Origin: Isosphaeraceae bacterium
GTDB lineage: Bacteria > Planctomycetota > Planctomycetia > Isosphaerales > Isosphaeraceae
DNA: 64,000 nt
Direction of reading: 5' to 3'
NCBI GenBank assembly: GCA_031291845.1
Contig: JARLIH010000256.1
Span: 1 to 64,000, forward strand
Below, one piece after another: positions 1-9,111 of the stretch; position 1 is the stretch's first letter, and each line of letters opens with the position of its first letter. Below the pieces are notes generated by a model. The model was not told the origin of the DNA. It saw nothing but the letters and a program-made list of their open reading frames with translations, and searched no databases. A program made the translations under genes and the position numbers.

Positions 1-1377
1 AAACGGTGTGGCTTGGGCTGCAGCGGCTTCATGACATCGCCCTCTGCTGGGAGACGTTCGGGCCCGGAGCCGAGAGGGGCATGCCACCCCGGGAACCCGC
101 GGCAGAACTTGTGTAGTACAACGAGGGCGTTGCCCCAGGCTCTTACATTGCGCCCCTTTGGGGCTGTCAAAGGCGCAACAGAAACCGGTGCTCCGACGCG
201 GCTCAATAGCCCCCGCAACCCCAACTTTTCATCACCCCAACCCCACCTTCCCAAACAAAGCCGTGCTCTTCGCCTTGTAGCGAGTAGTTGCTTTTTTGTG
301 AACGCTCGCCAGGTGGTGCGCCGTTGCTGGTCGAGAGCGACCTGAGCCGCGCGGCTGGTGTCTTCGATAGGCTTGGACCCGCGACGTGCCGCCGCCCGAA
401 AAAGTCGACATCGATCACCCATTGGACGCAATTACCCCAACGTGACGCGCCAGTCGGCCAGTGACAGAGGTTTTTGGTGTTTTTGGCGTTTTTGGTAACG
501 TGCCGTCGACCACCTCGCCGCCGGTCCCTCGGAACATCGGATCACGATGGCGCGTTTGCCGAGCCCGGCCCTTGCGGGCCGAGCATGCCGCAGGAACCCG
601 TCGGACCGAACCGTTCTTGGTCGGTCCCACCGCTTGCGGGCACTCACTGGCCCGAGTGCGCGAACCCTTACATAGAAGTGTGCCGACCATAGGACGCGAC
701 ATCCGAGATGCGCTCACGAAATATCCGAACAATCCGCAGAATTCCCCGACACTTGTCCCGTTTTCGTAACGAACTTATACGATAGGTGTCGTCCCTTCCG
801 CGCGCCCACCCTCTGTCGGACGAGCACCGACTCGCCGGCGCCGACCCATCCTGGCCCGCGAAACCTCCACAGCCGCCGGCGCGCTCGTTTCGCTTGGCCC
901 GCGCCTGCGCTGCGCGCATCGCCCGCGAATTAGTACAATCGTACACTATCCGTCAAGGAACGTCAAGCGATTCGACGAGCCGGACAGAACGATTGCCAAG
1001 CCGATCCGGCAGGGCCCCGGGGTGGCGCGCCCGACGCGCCGAAGGCTCTCACTCTGCGGCTTCGCAATCGTCCTGACGAACGGGAGTGGGAACATGCCGC
1101 GGGCACGGGGTGAATCGGCGTTAGCCCACATGCCGCCATTCTGGCGGCATGTGGGCTGACACGATCTCTCCGAGCGGCGTTCGGGGGAGCGGATGGATAT
1201 TCCAGCGATATGGTGCGTTGAATGCGCCCGGGCCAATCGGAAGGAACTGTAGAGGCGATGTACCCACACCTTCAGGATGCTGAATGTAGGCCCTCTGCTC
1301 AAATAGCTATAATTGATTTCATTCTTTGATATTATGCATTATCCTAATGGCACTTAATTGTGTACTGTTTTCTCTCC
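1..1377. other. Gene-poor stretch, no credible gene
   Basis: No open frame here has a convincing start, ribosome site or recognisable protein; the available frames overlap one another on both strands. The stretch holds a strong hairpin at 1120-1160 (listed separately), a short run of repeated GTTTTTGG units near 471-495, and a segment around 120-180 that looks like dispersed planctomycete repeat sequence. It may be decayed mobile DNA. I see nothing else. Confidence 0.5.
1120..1160. repeat. Near-perfect 19-bp hairpin with 3-nt loop
   Basis: Positions 1123-1138 pair perfectly with 1142-1157 around the loop 1139-1141. Three more pairs at the base, one of them G-U, give about 19 bp. No T-run follows, so a classical terminator is unlikely. 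It could be a repetitive extragenic palindrome or a structured transcript end. The nearest gene on the minus strand ends at 1378, so the hairpin lies about 220 bp downstream of it. Confidence 0.7.
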
Positions 1378-1908
1378 TCACGTCTTCTGAAATCGTGTAT
1401 ACCCCAACACAGCCGCTATTCCACCGGCCCAAGCGATCAGACACTGTGGCACGATACATATGATAACCCATGTCGCCAAGCCTCCCAGACCAGACGTAAA
1501 TTCGATGTATGGATATCGAAGTTTTTCGAGCAACTCGCCCGTCATCCCATGGTAACCCCATACAACGCGCGCAGCGACGTCTCCAGGGTAATTCGATATC
1601 GTGATTCCAGTGCTCGTTATTATTCTCGTTTCACGAGGCGGATCTTCGTTCGCCGCCAGGACGAAGCCCACTGACACGACCCCGGCCACAAGAAAACCAA
1701 TCCAGAAAAGACGGTCACGTCCCTTGACGATGCCGGAGCGGATCAATGCCGCGTGCAAGACGAGGACGAACGGCACCACCTCCAGCATCGCCACTACATC
1801 AATCTTACCCACTTTGTGCGGATCGACAAACGCCCGAGCCACGACGAGATCTACAGCAGCGACAACAACCACGGCCATCATTCGGCCGAGTCTCAAACGG
1901 ACCCGCAT
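1378..1908 (-). CDS. Small multi-pass membrane protein, unknown function
   Basis: The 176-residue product begins with a basic stretch (MRVRLRLGR) followed by a hydrophobic helix at about residues 10-28. Three more hydrophobic segments follow, in the middle and near the C-terminus, so it should sit in the membrane with four passes. The frame extends 27 codons further upstream. I chose the ATG at 1908 because a GGAGGA ribosome site lies about 6 nt before it and the extra residues do not resemble a signal peptide. I recognise no domain. It stands alone, with a dispersed repeat immediately upstream (1974-2049). Confidence 0.6.
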   Translation of the reverse strand: MRVRLRLGRMMAVVVVAAVDLVVARAFVDPHKVGKIDVVAMLEVVPFVLVLHAALIRSGIVKGRDRLFWIGFLVAGVVSVGFVLAANEDPPRETRIITSTGITISNYPGDVAARVVWGYHGMTGELLEKLRYPYIEFTSGLGGLATWVIICIVPQCLIAWAGGIAAVLGYTRFQKT

Positions 1909-1973
1909 CACTGGCTCCTCCCTGCTAACCGCCCTCGACGCTCCAATCCAGTGGCAGTGCGCGTCGCCGAAAC

Positions 1974-2049
1974 AGAGAACAAAGGGCATGCATTGACGAT
2001 GTTAGCGGGCGAAGGAAAGAACGCGCATTGCATGTCCTCTTGCCTCCCC
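1974..2049. repeat. Dispersed 76-bp repeat, copy A
   Basis: This stretch is about 90 percent identical to 18644-18719. Both copies carry outer inverted segments (GGCATGCATTG or GGACATGCATTG on the left, CATTGCATGTCC on the right) around a shared core ending GAACGCG. The other copy directly abuts a decayed HUH transposase, which suggests a REP-like element mobilised by that family. Here it separates the minus-strand genes ending at 1378 and 2084. Confidence 0.75.
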
Positions 2050-2083
2050 ATTCCGTAGCCCACGACGTGTCGCGAGCGCGCGA

Positions 2084-2566
2084 TCAGTCGTCGTCGTCCA
2101 CCCCGGGCCACTGGTCGGGGAGCTTGACCAGGTGCCTATTGAGATACATCTTGGCGTCCCCGATAGGAACGCGAGGCGCCGGGTGGTCGCCGTGGACCAG
2201 GAAGTTGCGGTACAGGCGGACCCGGTTGACGTCGTCCGTGACGTCGTCGGCAGCCTTATGGCCCTCCTGGACGCCTTCCGCCCACTGGATCAGGTGCATC
2301 GCCTTGATCGTGCCCGCGTAGCCCGTGCGGTGCCGCCAGAACGAAACCCAGGCCGCCTCGAAAACCGCCCACATCCGGATCAGGTACGTGCCTTCCAGTT
2401 CTTCGACGGCCTGCTCAAGGTGGTGCGGCTGCGTCCCCCTGGGCAGCGAGAAACCGGGCTGGGCGTTCTGGACGCCCGCCTGGAAACGGGTCAGCGCCGC
2501 CCGAGAGACCTCGTACTCGGCGAGCGTCTCGCCGATCGTGAACCGGACGCTGTAGAGCTTAGGCAT
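2084..2566 (-). CDS. HEPN-like protein, possible RNase or toxin partner
   Basis: The 160-residue protein is mainly helical by eye and contains RNFLVH at residues 120-125. This fits the R-x4-H HEPN motif with the polar residue directly after the Arg, as in HEPN ribonucleases. The family name is an inference from this motif and the helical character, not a full match. Its start lies 8 bp inside the upstream 146-residue gene, so the two are translationally coupled. That order, a small acidic gene followed by a HEPN gene, resembles toxin-antitoxin pairs. The C-terminus is acidic and ends in four Asp. The alternative is an ordinary conserved protein of unknown role. Confidence 0.5.
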   Translation of the reverse strand: MPKLYSVRFTIGETLAEYEVSRAALTRFQAGVQNAQPGFSLPRGTQPHHLEQAVEELEGTYLIRMWAVFEAAWVSFWRHRTGYAGTIKAMHLIQWAEGVQEGHKAADDVTDDVNRVRLYRNFLVHGDHPAPRVPIGDAKMYLNRHLVKLPDQWPGVDDDD

Positions 2567-2999
2567 GGGCGGCGATGTCGTTCAGGACGCGATCGAGGCT
2601 TGCTTCGTCCAGGGGGAACCGTTCGGTCTCGATCAACGAGTGCGTCTCGATCGGGTCGGCGTGGAACGCGTAGTGGAAGAACCAATGGCCTTCCTCCCGA
2701 TAGAGACTGGCCACGTCCTCGAAATCCGGCATCACGTAGAAGTCGACCAGGCCGTCGGCACCGGGGACCTTGCGGGCGACCGGGACGAGGGAGACCTCGG
2801 CCTCGTCGCGGTCCAGCACCAGGACCGGGACCTCGTAGCGGACGCCCTCCCTTTCGTTCACGTCCCTGCCGGTCAGGCGGGTCTCCCAGCCGGCCGCCTC
2901 CGCCCACGCCTTGACCCTATCGACCAGGTCCTTCAGGAGCTCCAGCCAATCGTCCACCTCCGGCGGCAGGCCCGTCGCCGTGACATCCCCCGTTGCCAT
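2559..2999 (-). CDS. Hypothetical acidic protein coupled to HEPN-like gene
   Basis: The 146-residue soluble protein has no signal peptide and no domain I recognise. Visible features are an amphipathic N-terminal helix (about residues 15-40), a central beta-rich part around EVPVLVLDRDEAEVSLVPVA, and a His-rich segment HWFFHYAFHAD near residue 104. A GAGGAGG ribosome site 9 nt before the ATG at 2999 supports the start. It overlaps the downstream HEPN-like gene by 8 bp and is probably its operon partner. If the downstream protein is a toxin, this one is the natural antitoxin candidate. That is inference from gene order only. Confidence 0.5.
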   Translation of the reverse strand: MATGDVTATGLPPEVDDWLELLKDLVDRVKAWAEAAGWETRLTGRDVNEREGVRYEVPVLVLDRDEAEVSLVPVARKVPGADGLVDFYVMPDFEDVASLYREEGHWFFHYAFHADPIETHSLIETERFPLDEASLDRVLNDIAAHA

Positions 3000-3442
3000 C
3001 GCGGTTGCCTCCTCAACGTATGGGCCGTCTCAGTCGTCGCTGTCGAGCCGGGGCGGGGCGGCCACTGTGCCTCCGACGGCTTCTGCGTGACTACGTGGGT
3101 CGGGCCGTCGGCCGGGACAACGTTCCGGCCGGTCCCGGTGGCGATATCGCTGCTTGCCGCCCAAAGATCGCCTTATGACGAGGCTCTGACTTCCGTCCCT
3201 GATCGGATCTATCCAATGTACCAAAACGCAGGAACCCGGCGACCCCAAGGGAAGAGAAAGGGATCGGGTACGATTGTCGGCATGGGAGGTGGCCGGCTCA
3301 TCGCCTGACGAGCCCTTGTTTCTCGATACCCTCAGGGTCAGCGGCGGATCTTGAGTCGATCGGCCGCCAGATCAACAGCGATCACTCCCTTTCAAAAGCA
3401 GAGGGCCGACGGCTGAAATCCAAAAAACGAGCTTAACCCTAT

Positions 3443-3476
3443 GGGAACGAAACGGGGACGGGAACGAAACGGGGAC
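3443..3476. repeat. Tandem 17-bp direct repeat (two units)
   Basis: The unit GGGAACGAAACGGGGAC occurs twice in a row with no spacer, at the broken inner end of the IS21 transposase remnant. It may mark the deletion junction. The rest of 3000-3478 shows no credible gene. Confidence 0.8.
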
Positions 3477-3478
3477 GC

Positions 3479-3691
3479 AGTTAGGTCGCGGAGCTCGGGC
3501 CAGACCTCCTGGAACGGATCCTCCCGAGTCCGCCAGGTTCTTGGAGTAAACGACTCGCTGGGGAGCCGATCGGCGTGCCGATACTTTCGAGCAGTCTTGG
3601 CGTCCATACCTGCCTTCAAAGCCGCAAGATAGAGGGGACAGTCGTTGCCGAGAAGCTGGCGAAAACGGACAACTCGGGCGTCCTTGATCAT
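3479..3691 (-). pseudogene. IS21-family transposase (IstA) N-terminal remnant
   Basis: The first 71 residues after the ATG at 3691 match the start of IS21-type IstA proteins as I know them. They have a helix-turn-helix region with LAALKAGMDAKTARKYR, followed by the family's characteristic TWRTREDPF and EVWPE motifs. A GGAGA ribosome site precedes the ATG. After about residue 71 the frame runs into unrelated sequence and a tandem repeat, so the DDE catalytic domain and the istB partner are gone. It is a truncated, non-functional copy. Confidence 0.8.
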
Positions 3692-3834
3692 GATGGTCTC
3701 CTTCTGAGCAGGAGCAGACCACATAGTGAACAGGCAGGCGAGACGAGGAGGGAATTCCAATTGTCGCTGATCAGCGTCTCCTCAATCACGGTACGCGCCG
3801 TCCGAAATGGTCGGTACGATGGCAAAAGTCGAGC

Positions 3835-4959
3835 TCAGTGCGATGTCGAACCATCGGTACCCGTGACCGACTTCCCGTTGTCTGCCTCTTTGCACGCAGG
3901 GCAAAGGCCACCAACAAAAGCCTTGTCTCTTCCACGGAACTCCAAAGTGCCGTTCGGGAGATCGCTGCCTCCTTCAAGGATGTGGCCAACCTGCTGAAGG
4001 AATGTTTCGCGATCGACGGCATACATGCCGCCTCGCGCGCCCTCGAAGCCGCAATTCCACGCAGCCAGCGCCTGGCCATAGCGGATTGCGGATTCCAACT
4101 CGTCCTGCTTCAGGTTGGCGAATCCGTCGGCGCCGGAACGACCGCAGCATTCGATAATGCCTGCGGTGCACCAATCACCTGAGCCTGCCGTATCTCGAAC
4201 CACGTCGACCTTGAACGCGCCGATCTCAATCCACTCGCCGCCGCGTCCGGTCCGCGGGACTTTACGGTAACGAAGTCCGGCTTCGCCGAGAGTCTCGATC
4301 TGCAGAAGTGGGCTATGCGCCACATTGACTTCCGGCAGCTCGCGGAGCCGTTCGTGGGAATACTTCACGATGTGGGCAGTTTCCCAGGCCTGGCGAAAGA
4401 GGATCTGGTTCCCGATGCTCGACGGCTCGAACACGACCAGGGCACCGTTCTCGGCGCAGGCCTTGGCGAGGACGATTCCTCCCGGCGTGGCCCGGTCGAA
4501 GAAATAGACTTGAGCCCCCGCCGCCATCGTGGCGATCTCTTCGGCCACCGTGGCGAGGACGGGCTTGAACGCCGGGAACTGCGAGCCGCATTCCGGGCAT
4601 CGCCATGAGAAGGAGTGCCGGGGAACGTTGCCGCTCCCCTTGATTATTCTTTCCACGATCACGGGTGTGCTGCCATCGTCCGCCGTGCTCACGAACCGGT
4701 TGGAGACACCCCATCGGTGGAGGTCCTCCAGGATGCGGTTGGCGGCCGCTCCAGATCGCAGGCGGGCGACGGGCTGGGATTCCCAGCCGAAGTAACGGAG
4801 GGCGATCAAGACGTTTCCGCAGGTCCCGCCGGCCCAGTAACCCGTGGGGGCTCCGCTCACCTCGCTGATCACAATGTCGAGCGCGAGGAGCCCCGAACCG
4901 ACCACGGCAGGGGTTTTTACGTCCGCGCGCATGGTGGCCTGTCTTCGTGATCGCTTCAT
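3835..4959 (-). CDS. PfkB/ribokinase-fold sugar or nucleoside kinase, CxxC-bearing
   Basis: The 374-residue protein of the ribokinase/PfkB fold is expected to phosphorylate a sugar or nucleoside with ATP. Visible features are the N-terminal strand GSGLLALDIV (21-30), the substrate-loop-like GGTCGNVLIALRYFG (44-58) and the C-terminal signature DTAGSGD (256-262), whose last Asp is the family's catalytic base. Unusually, it has CPEC at 121-124 and CPAC near 353-356, which could bind zinc together. The start is the ATG at 4959, because it overlaps the upstream stop as ATGA and has a GAAGGAG site. It is the last gene of a five-gene operon (3835-11060). The substrate is unknown; coupling to a phosphoribosyltransferase suggests a ribosylated compound. 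Confidence 0.8.
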   Translation of the reverse strand: MKRSRRQATMRADVKTPAVVGSGLLALDIVISEVSGAPTGYWAGGTCGNVLIALRYFGWESQPVARLRSGAAANRILEDLHRWGVSNRFVSTADDGSTPVIVERIIKGSGNVPRHSFSWRCPECGSQFPAFKPVLATVAEEIATMAAGAQVYFFDRATPGGIVLAKACAENGALVVFEPSSIGNQILFRQAWETAHIVKYSHERLRELPEVNVAHSPLLQIETLGEAGLRYRKVPRTGRGGEWIEIGAFKVDVVRDTAGSGDWCTAGIIECCGRSGADGFANLKQDELESAIRYGQALAAWNCGFEGARGGMYAVDRETFLQQVGHILEGGSDLPNGTLEFRGRDKAFVGGLCPACKEADNGKSVTGTDGSTSH

Positions 4960-6089
4960 GTTTCGGCTCCTTCCGAACCGCGAGGCGTTCCGTATGCCTC
5001 GCCGTGCAGCCAAAGGTGGACGAATTCGCCTGCGGGCCCGGAGCTCCGTGCGTCGAGGCGAGCGAAGTCCACATCGTATCCGATGGCTTCGACGTACATT
5101 ACCGAAAAATTCCGCTCCAGGGCGGCCATCAGGGCTCCCAGGGAGAGGGCCTTGCTGCCCACGGGCGAAAGGACGATCTGCGACCCTCCGACCTCTGAGA
5201 AGACGCGACGGCGAGCGTCGTCGATCCGCAAGATCGACCGGTACAGGTCGACGGGACTCTTCTCATCCGCGTACACCAGGTCACGAGCGTCCACCTGCCA
5301 AGATTCCTGCAGCTCCACAGCGTATTCTTCGATCAGCTCGTCAGATAGTCGAGGACGTGCGGCCGGGAACGGCAAGATCGGGCAGACAACGGCATCGGGC
5401 TGGGCGTTCCGGATGACCTGGTAGATCTGCCGCAGGATCGCCTGCCTGCCTCGACTGAGCTGCGGCATCCAAAGCGTCGCGGCGCGGGACTTGTCGTGCA
5501 GGCCCCAACCGCCCCGGAAGCCGTGTATCGGAGCCGGCAGATCACCCGGTATGGACCGGATCGCATGATCGGTTGGCGGCTCATCCATCACGACAACGTG
5601 CAAGTTCCTCGGGGTGCCACCGCCCCCACGCATCACGGTCCCGAGCAGGTGGCGGATCAGCGGGAAGGCGACCCCAAGGGAGAGAGCGCTAACATCAACA
5701 AAGACGTCCGTCAATCCTTCGAGCGAAACTCCATTGACGAGCGAAACGGCATTCCTCCCACCTACAGCCGCGTTGTCTGTGGCGAGGACCTGGATATGGC
5801 GGATCATCGAATCGGGAAGCCAGGACAGGAGCAGGGCGCAATTCGCCTCCGCCCTCCTGAGAAGCTCTGGATGCGGGCCAGGCCTTTCCTCGCGAAAGAA
5901 TAACCCTTGCAGTCGCCCGGCAGCTACCTGCGTCATAAGCTCGCAGATGTGCGTGGACCTGGGATCGAAACCTCCCCCGGCGACGAGCAGAACTCGGCGG
6001 TCATCGTGGGCGAGGTACTCGCGGATGAAGCCGGCGGCATGATCACCCCTGTGATAGATGCAGGGGTCCCAGCGTCGAGATTCGCTCAT
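4956..6089 (-). CDS. Unclassified operon protein with GGGFDPR motif
   Basis: I do not recognise this 377-residue family. It has an N-terminal beta strand and glycine turn, VLLVAGGGFDPRS (about 33-45), like the start of a Rossmann-type nucleotide-binding fold. A second conserved-looking strand is VFVDVSALSLGVAFPLI (129-145). Later segments alternate strands and helices, with no membrane helix or signal peptide, so it is probably a cytoplasmic alpha/beta enzyme or sensor. It is coupled at both ends by 4-bp ATGA overlaps, with the ATPase upstream and the PfkB kinase downstream, so it almost certainly works with them. It could be the effector or the substrate-modifying enzyme of the set. Confidence 0.7.
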   Translation of the reverse strand: MSESRRWDPCIYHRGDHAAGFIREYLAHDDRRVLLVAGGGFDPRSTHICELMTQVAAGRLQGLFFREERPGPHPELLRRAEANCALLLSWLPDSMIRHIQVLATDNAAVGGRNAVSLVNGVSLEGLTDVFVDVSALSLGVAFPLIRHLLGTVMRGGGGTPRNLHVVVMDEPPTDHAIRSIPGDLPAPIHGFRGGWGLHDKSRAATLWMPQLSRGRQAILRQIYQVIRNAQPDAVVCPILPFPAARPRLSDELIEEYAVELQESWQVDARDLVYADEKSPVDLYRSILRIDDARRRVFSEVGGSQIVLSPVGSKALSLGALMAALERNFSVMYVEAIGYDVDFARLDARSSGPAGEFVHLWLHGEAYGTPRGSEGAET

Positions 6090-8002
6090 AACGGCCGCTC
6101 CTCAAGCATTGTGGCCAGTACCTTCGCATCGCCCTCAAGGAACCCTCCACGCCTTAGTGAGAGACCGTGCGCCAGGATAACCATGCCGCCCAGCTCCATG
6201 AGACACCAAACCTTCGATCCCTGCTTATAGTTTGGCACCAGGAGGATGGCGTTATAGGCGACCGCGAATTGAAGCACCCGCGCCAGGTCGGGATGATTCT
6301 TCGCCAGATTCTCGAAGTCCTCCTGTGGTATGCCGTAGGCGTTCGGAGTGAGCCATCCGTTCGGCTCCTGCGTCACCTCCACGCACTGCTTGCCAATCCA
6401 GGTGACGAGGTGCTTGACCTCCTGAAAATACGGGAACGACCACTTGTTAATAATCCAGTCAGCCCGCTGCCGCAGAAGCCGGCTCTGCGTGCCTGCGCTG
6501 AGCTGCGGTCCCTTCGATCGGATGACCTGCGTGGCCACCGTTTCGACCAGGACGGCTGACAGTTGCAGGAACAGCTCGGCATTCTCCGAGCTGGAATCGC
6601 AGAGATCGTCGATTCCGAAATAAAATGGTCGATTGTATCGGTGCAGAAGGTGGAGCTTGGCCGTCTCATGGACATCCGAATTAGCGGTAATAGGGCGAGA
6701 TGGTTCCGGATCCGTCTCGAACAGCGTCGCGACTTTCTTCCTCCGCCGGTCATAGCGATGCAGCAGCACCATCAGCATGGCGAGGCGAACGTCAGGAGGG
6801 ACGGGGCGGCCGCCCACGCGGAATTCGTCAACCTCCTTCTCGAACTCTTCGCGGCGTGCATCTGTCACCTTCAGCCGTCGCTGAGCGGCATTGACCATCT
6901 CACCATACTCACGCAAGGCGGATGGGCTAATCGATTCCTCTTGGTCGCTCAGCAGATCGGAAAGGACAATTAGCCGCCTCGGCCCCAGCAGCGAGTGCTT
7001 CTGGAGGTACCGCCCGGCCATATCCTTTGCCATTCGCCGGAATGCTATGCGCTGCTCTCTCCGGGGACCGCTGCTCTGGAGCAGCACGATTTCGATGTCG
7101 CGACCGGCGGTCAGGCCGGGAAAATCCGCCTCTGCTCGATCCTCGGTGACCGCGTTCAAAGCCTCCTGGGGCAGGAGAATGTCAAAACGTGCGATCATCC
7201 AGCGTGCGATACGCAATTCTCTCCGAGCCAGCCAGTGCTGGAGCGCCCGGAACTGGCTCGGGTGAAGGACGTTAGCGTCGTCGAGAATGACGAGGGGTAG
7301 GAGGGACAGCGGCGATACGGTGTCGTTCTGCGGGTCGATCTCGATCCGGTCGATCACGTCGAAGGGCCTATAAGCACCGGTCACCGCCTGGCTGAGATCT
7401 TCTTCCCGGGGAGCTATGAGGGCCCCGACGATCTCGTAGGCGGCCGCCTCTACCTCCCTGGCCCTCGCTAGCACCCCCTCAGCGTCTGGCCCTCCGATAG
7501 CGTCAACCGCGGTCTCCGCGTCCGCGCGAGGAACTATGCGTATCCGCGAGGCCGGGATACCCTCTGCCGTCAGGTGACGGAACCAAGCCAGCACCGCTCT
7601 TGCCTGCACGAAGGTTGTCAGCAGGCCGATTTTGAGGGTGTCGTTGTAAGGGAATTCCCAGAAGTCTCGATAGTCCGTCTCCATCGTAAGCCGACAGCCG
7701 ATCACCGCGGGGCGATCATCGACGATCCCGCCGCACTCCACCAACGCCCCTGCCAGCGACTGGTAGCCCGACGAGCTCCGGTTGCGAAGCAGGGCGGTCA
7801 GCGTCGGATACTCGAAGAGTCTCGCCAGAGTGGTCTTACCACTGCCGGGCGTCCCTTGCATGAACAGCAGACGATCGTAGAGGGTCCCGGCCTGGCCACG
7901 GCCGCGCAGGAAAAACGTAACGGGCTCTGGGCTGACCACCGCCAGGAAGGCCTCGTCATCCCGCAGGTATTCGCTGGCGCGTTTTAGGAACGGGTTCTCC
8001 AT
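6086..8002 (-). CDS. P-loop AAA-type ATPase, ORC/CDC6-like
   Basis: The 638-residue ATPase has a clear Walker A, GTPGSGKTT (50-58), and Walker B, LVILDDAN (237-244). The N-terminal leader MENPFLKRASEY and the long helical C-terminal region resemble ORC/CDC6-like AAA ATPases reported beside phosphoribosyltransferases in predicted conflict operons. I recall this association from the literature and cannot verify it here. The C-terminal part, around PRRLIVLSDLLSDQEE and after, could be a winged-helix or helical regulatory region. An AAGGGGG ribosome site lies before the ATG; the upstream gene ends 14 bp away and the downstream gene overlaps by ATGA. It is likely the regulatory or remodelling motor of the system. 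Confidence 0.8.
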   Translation of the reverse strand: MENPFLKRASEYLRDDEAFLAVVSPEPVTFFLRGRGQAGTLYDRLLFMQGTPGSGKTTLARLFEYPTLTALLRNRSSSGYQSLAGALVECGGIVDDRPAVIGCRLTMETDYRDFWEFPYNDTLKIGLLTTFVQARAVLAWFRHLTAEGIPASRIRIVPRADAETAVDAIGGPDAEGVLARAREVEAAAYEIVGALIAPREEDLSQAVTGAYRPFDVIDRIEIDPQNDTVSPLSLLPLVILDDANVLHPSQFRALQHWLARRELRIARWMIARFDILLPQEALNAVTEDRAEADFPGLTAGRDIEIVLLQSSGPRREQRIAFRRMAKDMAGRYLQKHSLLGPRRLIVLSDLLSDQEESISPSALREYGEMVNAAQRRLKVTDARREEFEKEVDEFRVGGRPVPPDVRLAMLMVLLHRYDRRRKKVATLFETDPEPSRPITANSDVHETAKLHLLHRYNRPFYFGIDDLCDSSSENAELFLQLSAVLVETVATQVIRSKGPQLSAGTQSRLLRQRADWIINKWSFPYFQEVKHLVTWIGKQCVEVTQEPNGWLTPNAYGIPQEDFENLAKNHPDLARVLQFAVAYNAILLVPNYKQGSKVWCLMELGGMVILAHGLSLRRGGFLEGDAKVLATMLEERPL

Positions 8003-8016
8003 GCCGGTGTGCCCCC

Positions 8017-9111
8017 TTAAACGTGCCTTTGACGCCTGCGGAACAGCGGCCGCATCGCATGCTTTCCTTCACCGCCCAGGGTCTCGGCCCAGAGCAAAGC
8101 TACCGAATTGTTCGGAGTGTTGTGCTCGAGGATTAGTGGCAGCGCGCAACTTCCAAAACCAAGGCGCGCATCATGGCATCCGAGCTTCATATGTTTAGTC
8201 TCAATTATGTCGTCGTAGTAGCGCATTGTTAGTTCGAGGAAATCCGGGTGGCTCTTCACATCGATCGGCGTGCCCTCCGGCAGGACGATCCCGAAAGAAA
8301 AATGCACCGAGTCGAACCAGTTGCCCTTGCCATGTTCGGCAAGAGCGGCTCTCTGCCGCTCTTGCACGACGCGCTGGGCTCGGTAGGTACCGATGTAATG
8401 GTGCACGTTGAGCGTCCACCCGCTCTCGAAGTGCGTAGGAAGCACTTCCTGCACCTCCTTCCAGAACCTCGCCAGCTTCCCTTTCCAGTTGTCGCCCTCC
8501 TTGCGAAGAAGCGTCGTTCCGCTGGCGATGAAGTCGTCGATCAGGAAGATGGAGGAGAATTGCGCCGTCTTGTCTTCGGCCCGGAGATCATCAAGGAGGT
8601 CATCCCATTTCTCCCGATTAATCCTCGGCGCGGTGACGACCTGCTCGTTGCTGATCGTGCCAGCGTTCGCCCTCCGGAATACGTCGATCCTGGCTCCGTC
8701 GCTCAACTCGACGAACAGCGTCTGTCGCAGGAGCTTTCGATATAGCTGGGAGGATTCATCAGCGGCCCATACCCTGTATGGCGGAATACCCAATCGTGAT
8801 GCGACGGCGTTCTGAATCCGCCATTGCACCGTCTCGGGATAGAAGAGCTCAACCAGGTGGTTCATCTCCGCCGTGCTGATATAGATGAGCGAGTTGCGTA
8901 TAAGCCCATACGCCGCCTCCCTCTCGTTAGCGGCGAACTGCTGGAGCCAGTCCGCCAGGGATTCGATAAATCTCATCCCGGCCAGGAAATCCTGGTATCC
9001 GTCGTACTTCATCCGGGACATCAAGCGCAGCCAGTCGAACTCCTGGCGCGAGCGGTCGGTGTCCCACACCATGATCTCGCTGAGCCGGCCGAGGATGAAA
9101 TCCTGGTTCAT
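8017..9111 (-). CDS. Phosphoribosyltransferase-like protein with C-terminal extension
   Basis: The 364-residue protein carries the PRPP-binding signature of type I phosphoribosyltransferases, IFLIDDFIASGTTLL (188-202): hydrophobic strand, two acidic residues, then the phosphate loop. Type I enzymes are usually about 180-240 residues. This one has about 110 extra helical residues before the fold and 150 after it, which fits the PRTase-CE group described from conflict operons (family name from memory). It would transfer ribose-5-phosphate from PRPP to an unknown acceptor, or cleave such a product. I chose the ATG at 9111, which overlaps the upstream stop as ATGA; a longer frame reaches 9231. 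It is the second gene of the five-gene operon. Confidence 0.8.
   Translation of the reverse strand: MNQDFILGRLSEIMVWDTDRSRQEFDWLRLMSRMKYDGYQDFLAGMRFIESLADWLQQFAANEREAAYGLIRNSLIYISTAEMNHLVELFYPETVQWRIQNAVASRLGIPPYRVWAADESSQLYRKLLRQTLFVELSDGARIDVFRRANAGTISNEQVVTAPRINREKWDDLLDDLRAEDKTAQFSSIFLIDDFIASGTTLLRKEGDNWKGKLARFWKEVQEVLPTHFESGWTLNVHHYIGTYRAQRVVQERQRAALAEHGKGNWFDSVHFSFGIVLPEGTPIDVKSHPDFLELTMRYYDDIIETKHMKLGCHDARLGFGSCALPLILEHNTPNNSVALLWAETLGGEGKHAMRPLFRRRQRHV

Noticed and set aside
931-948. TAGTACAATCGTACACTA as a BlaI-type operator
   Set aside because: The two halves are out of step and there is no gene nearby; the match is too weak.
2132-2914. A plus-strand frame of 260 codons over the HEPN-like pair
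   Set aside because: It overlaps two coupled minus-strand genes with ribosome sites and reads as Arg/Pro-rich filler.
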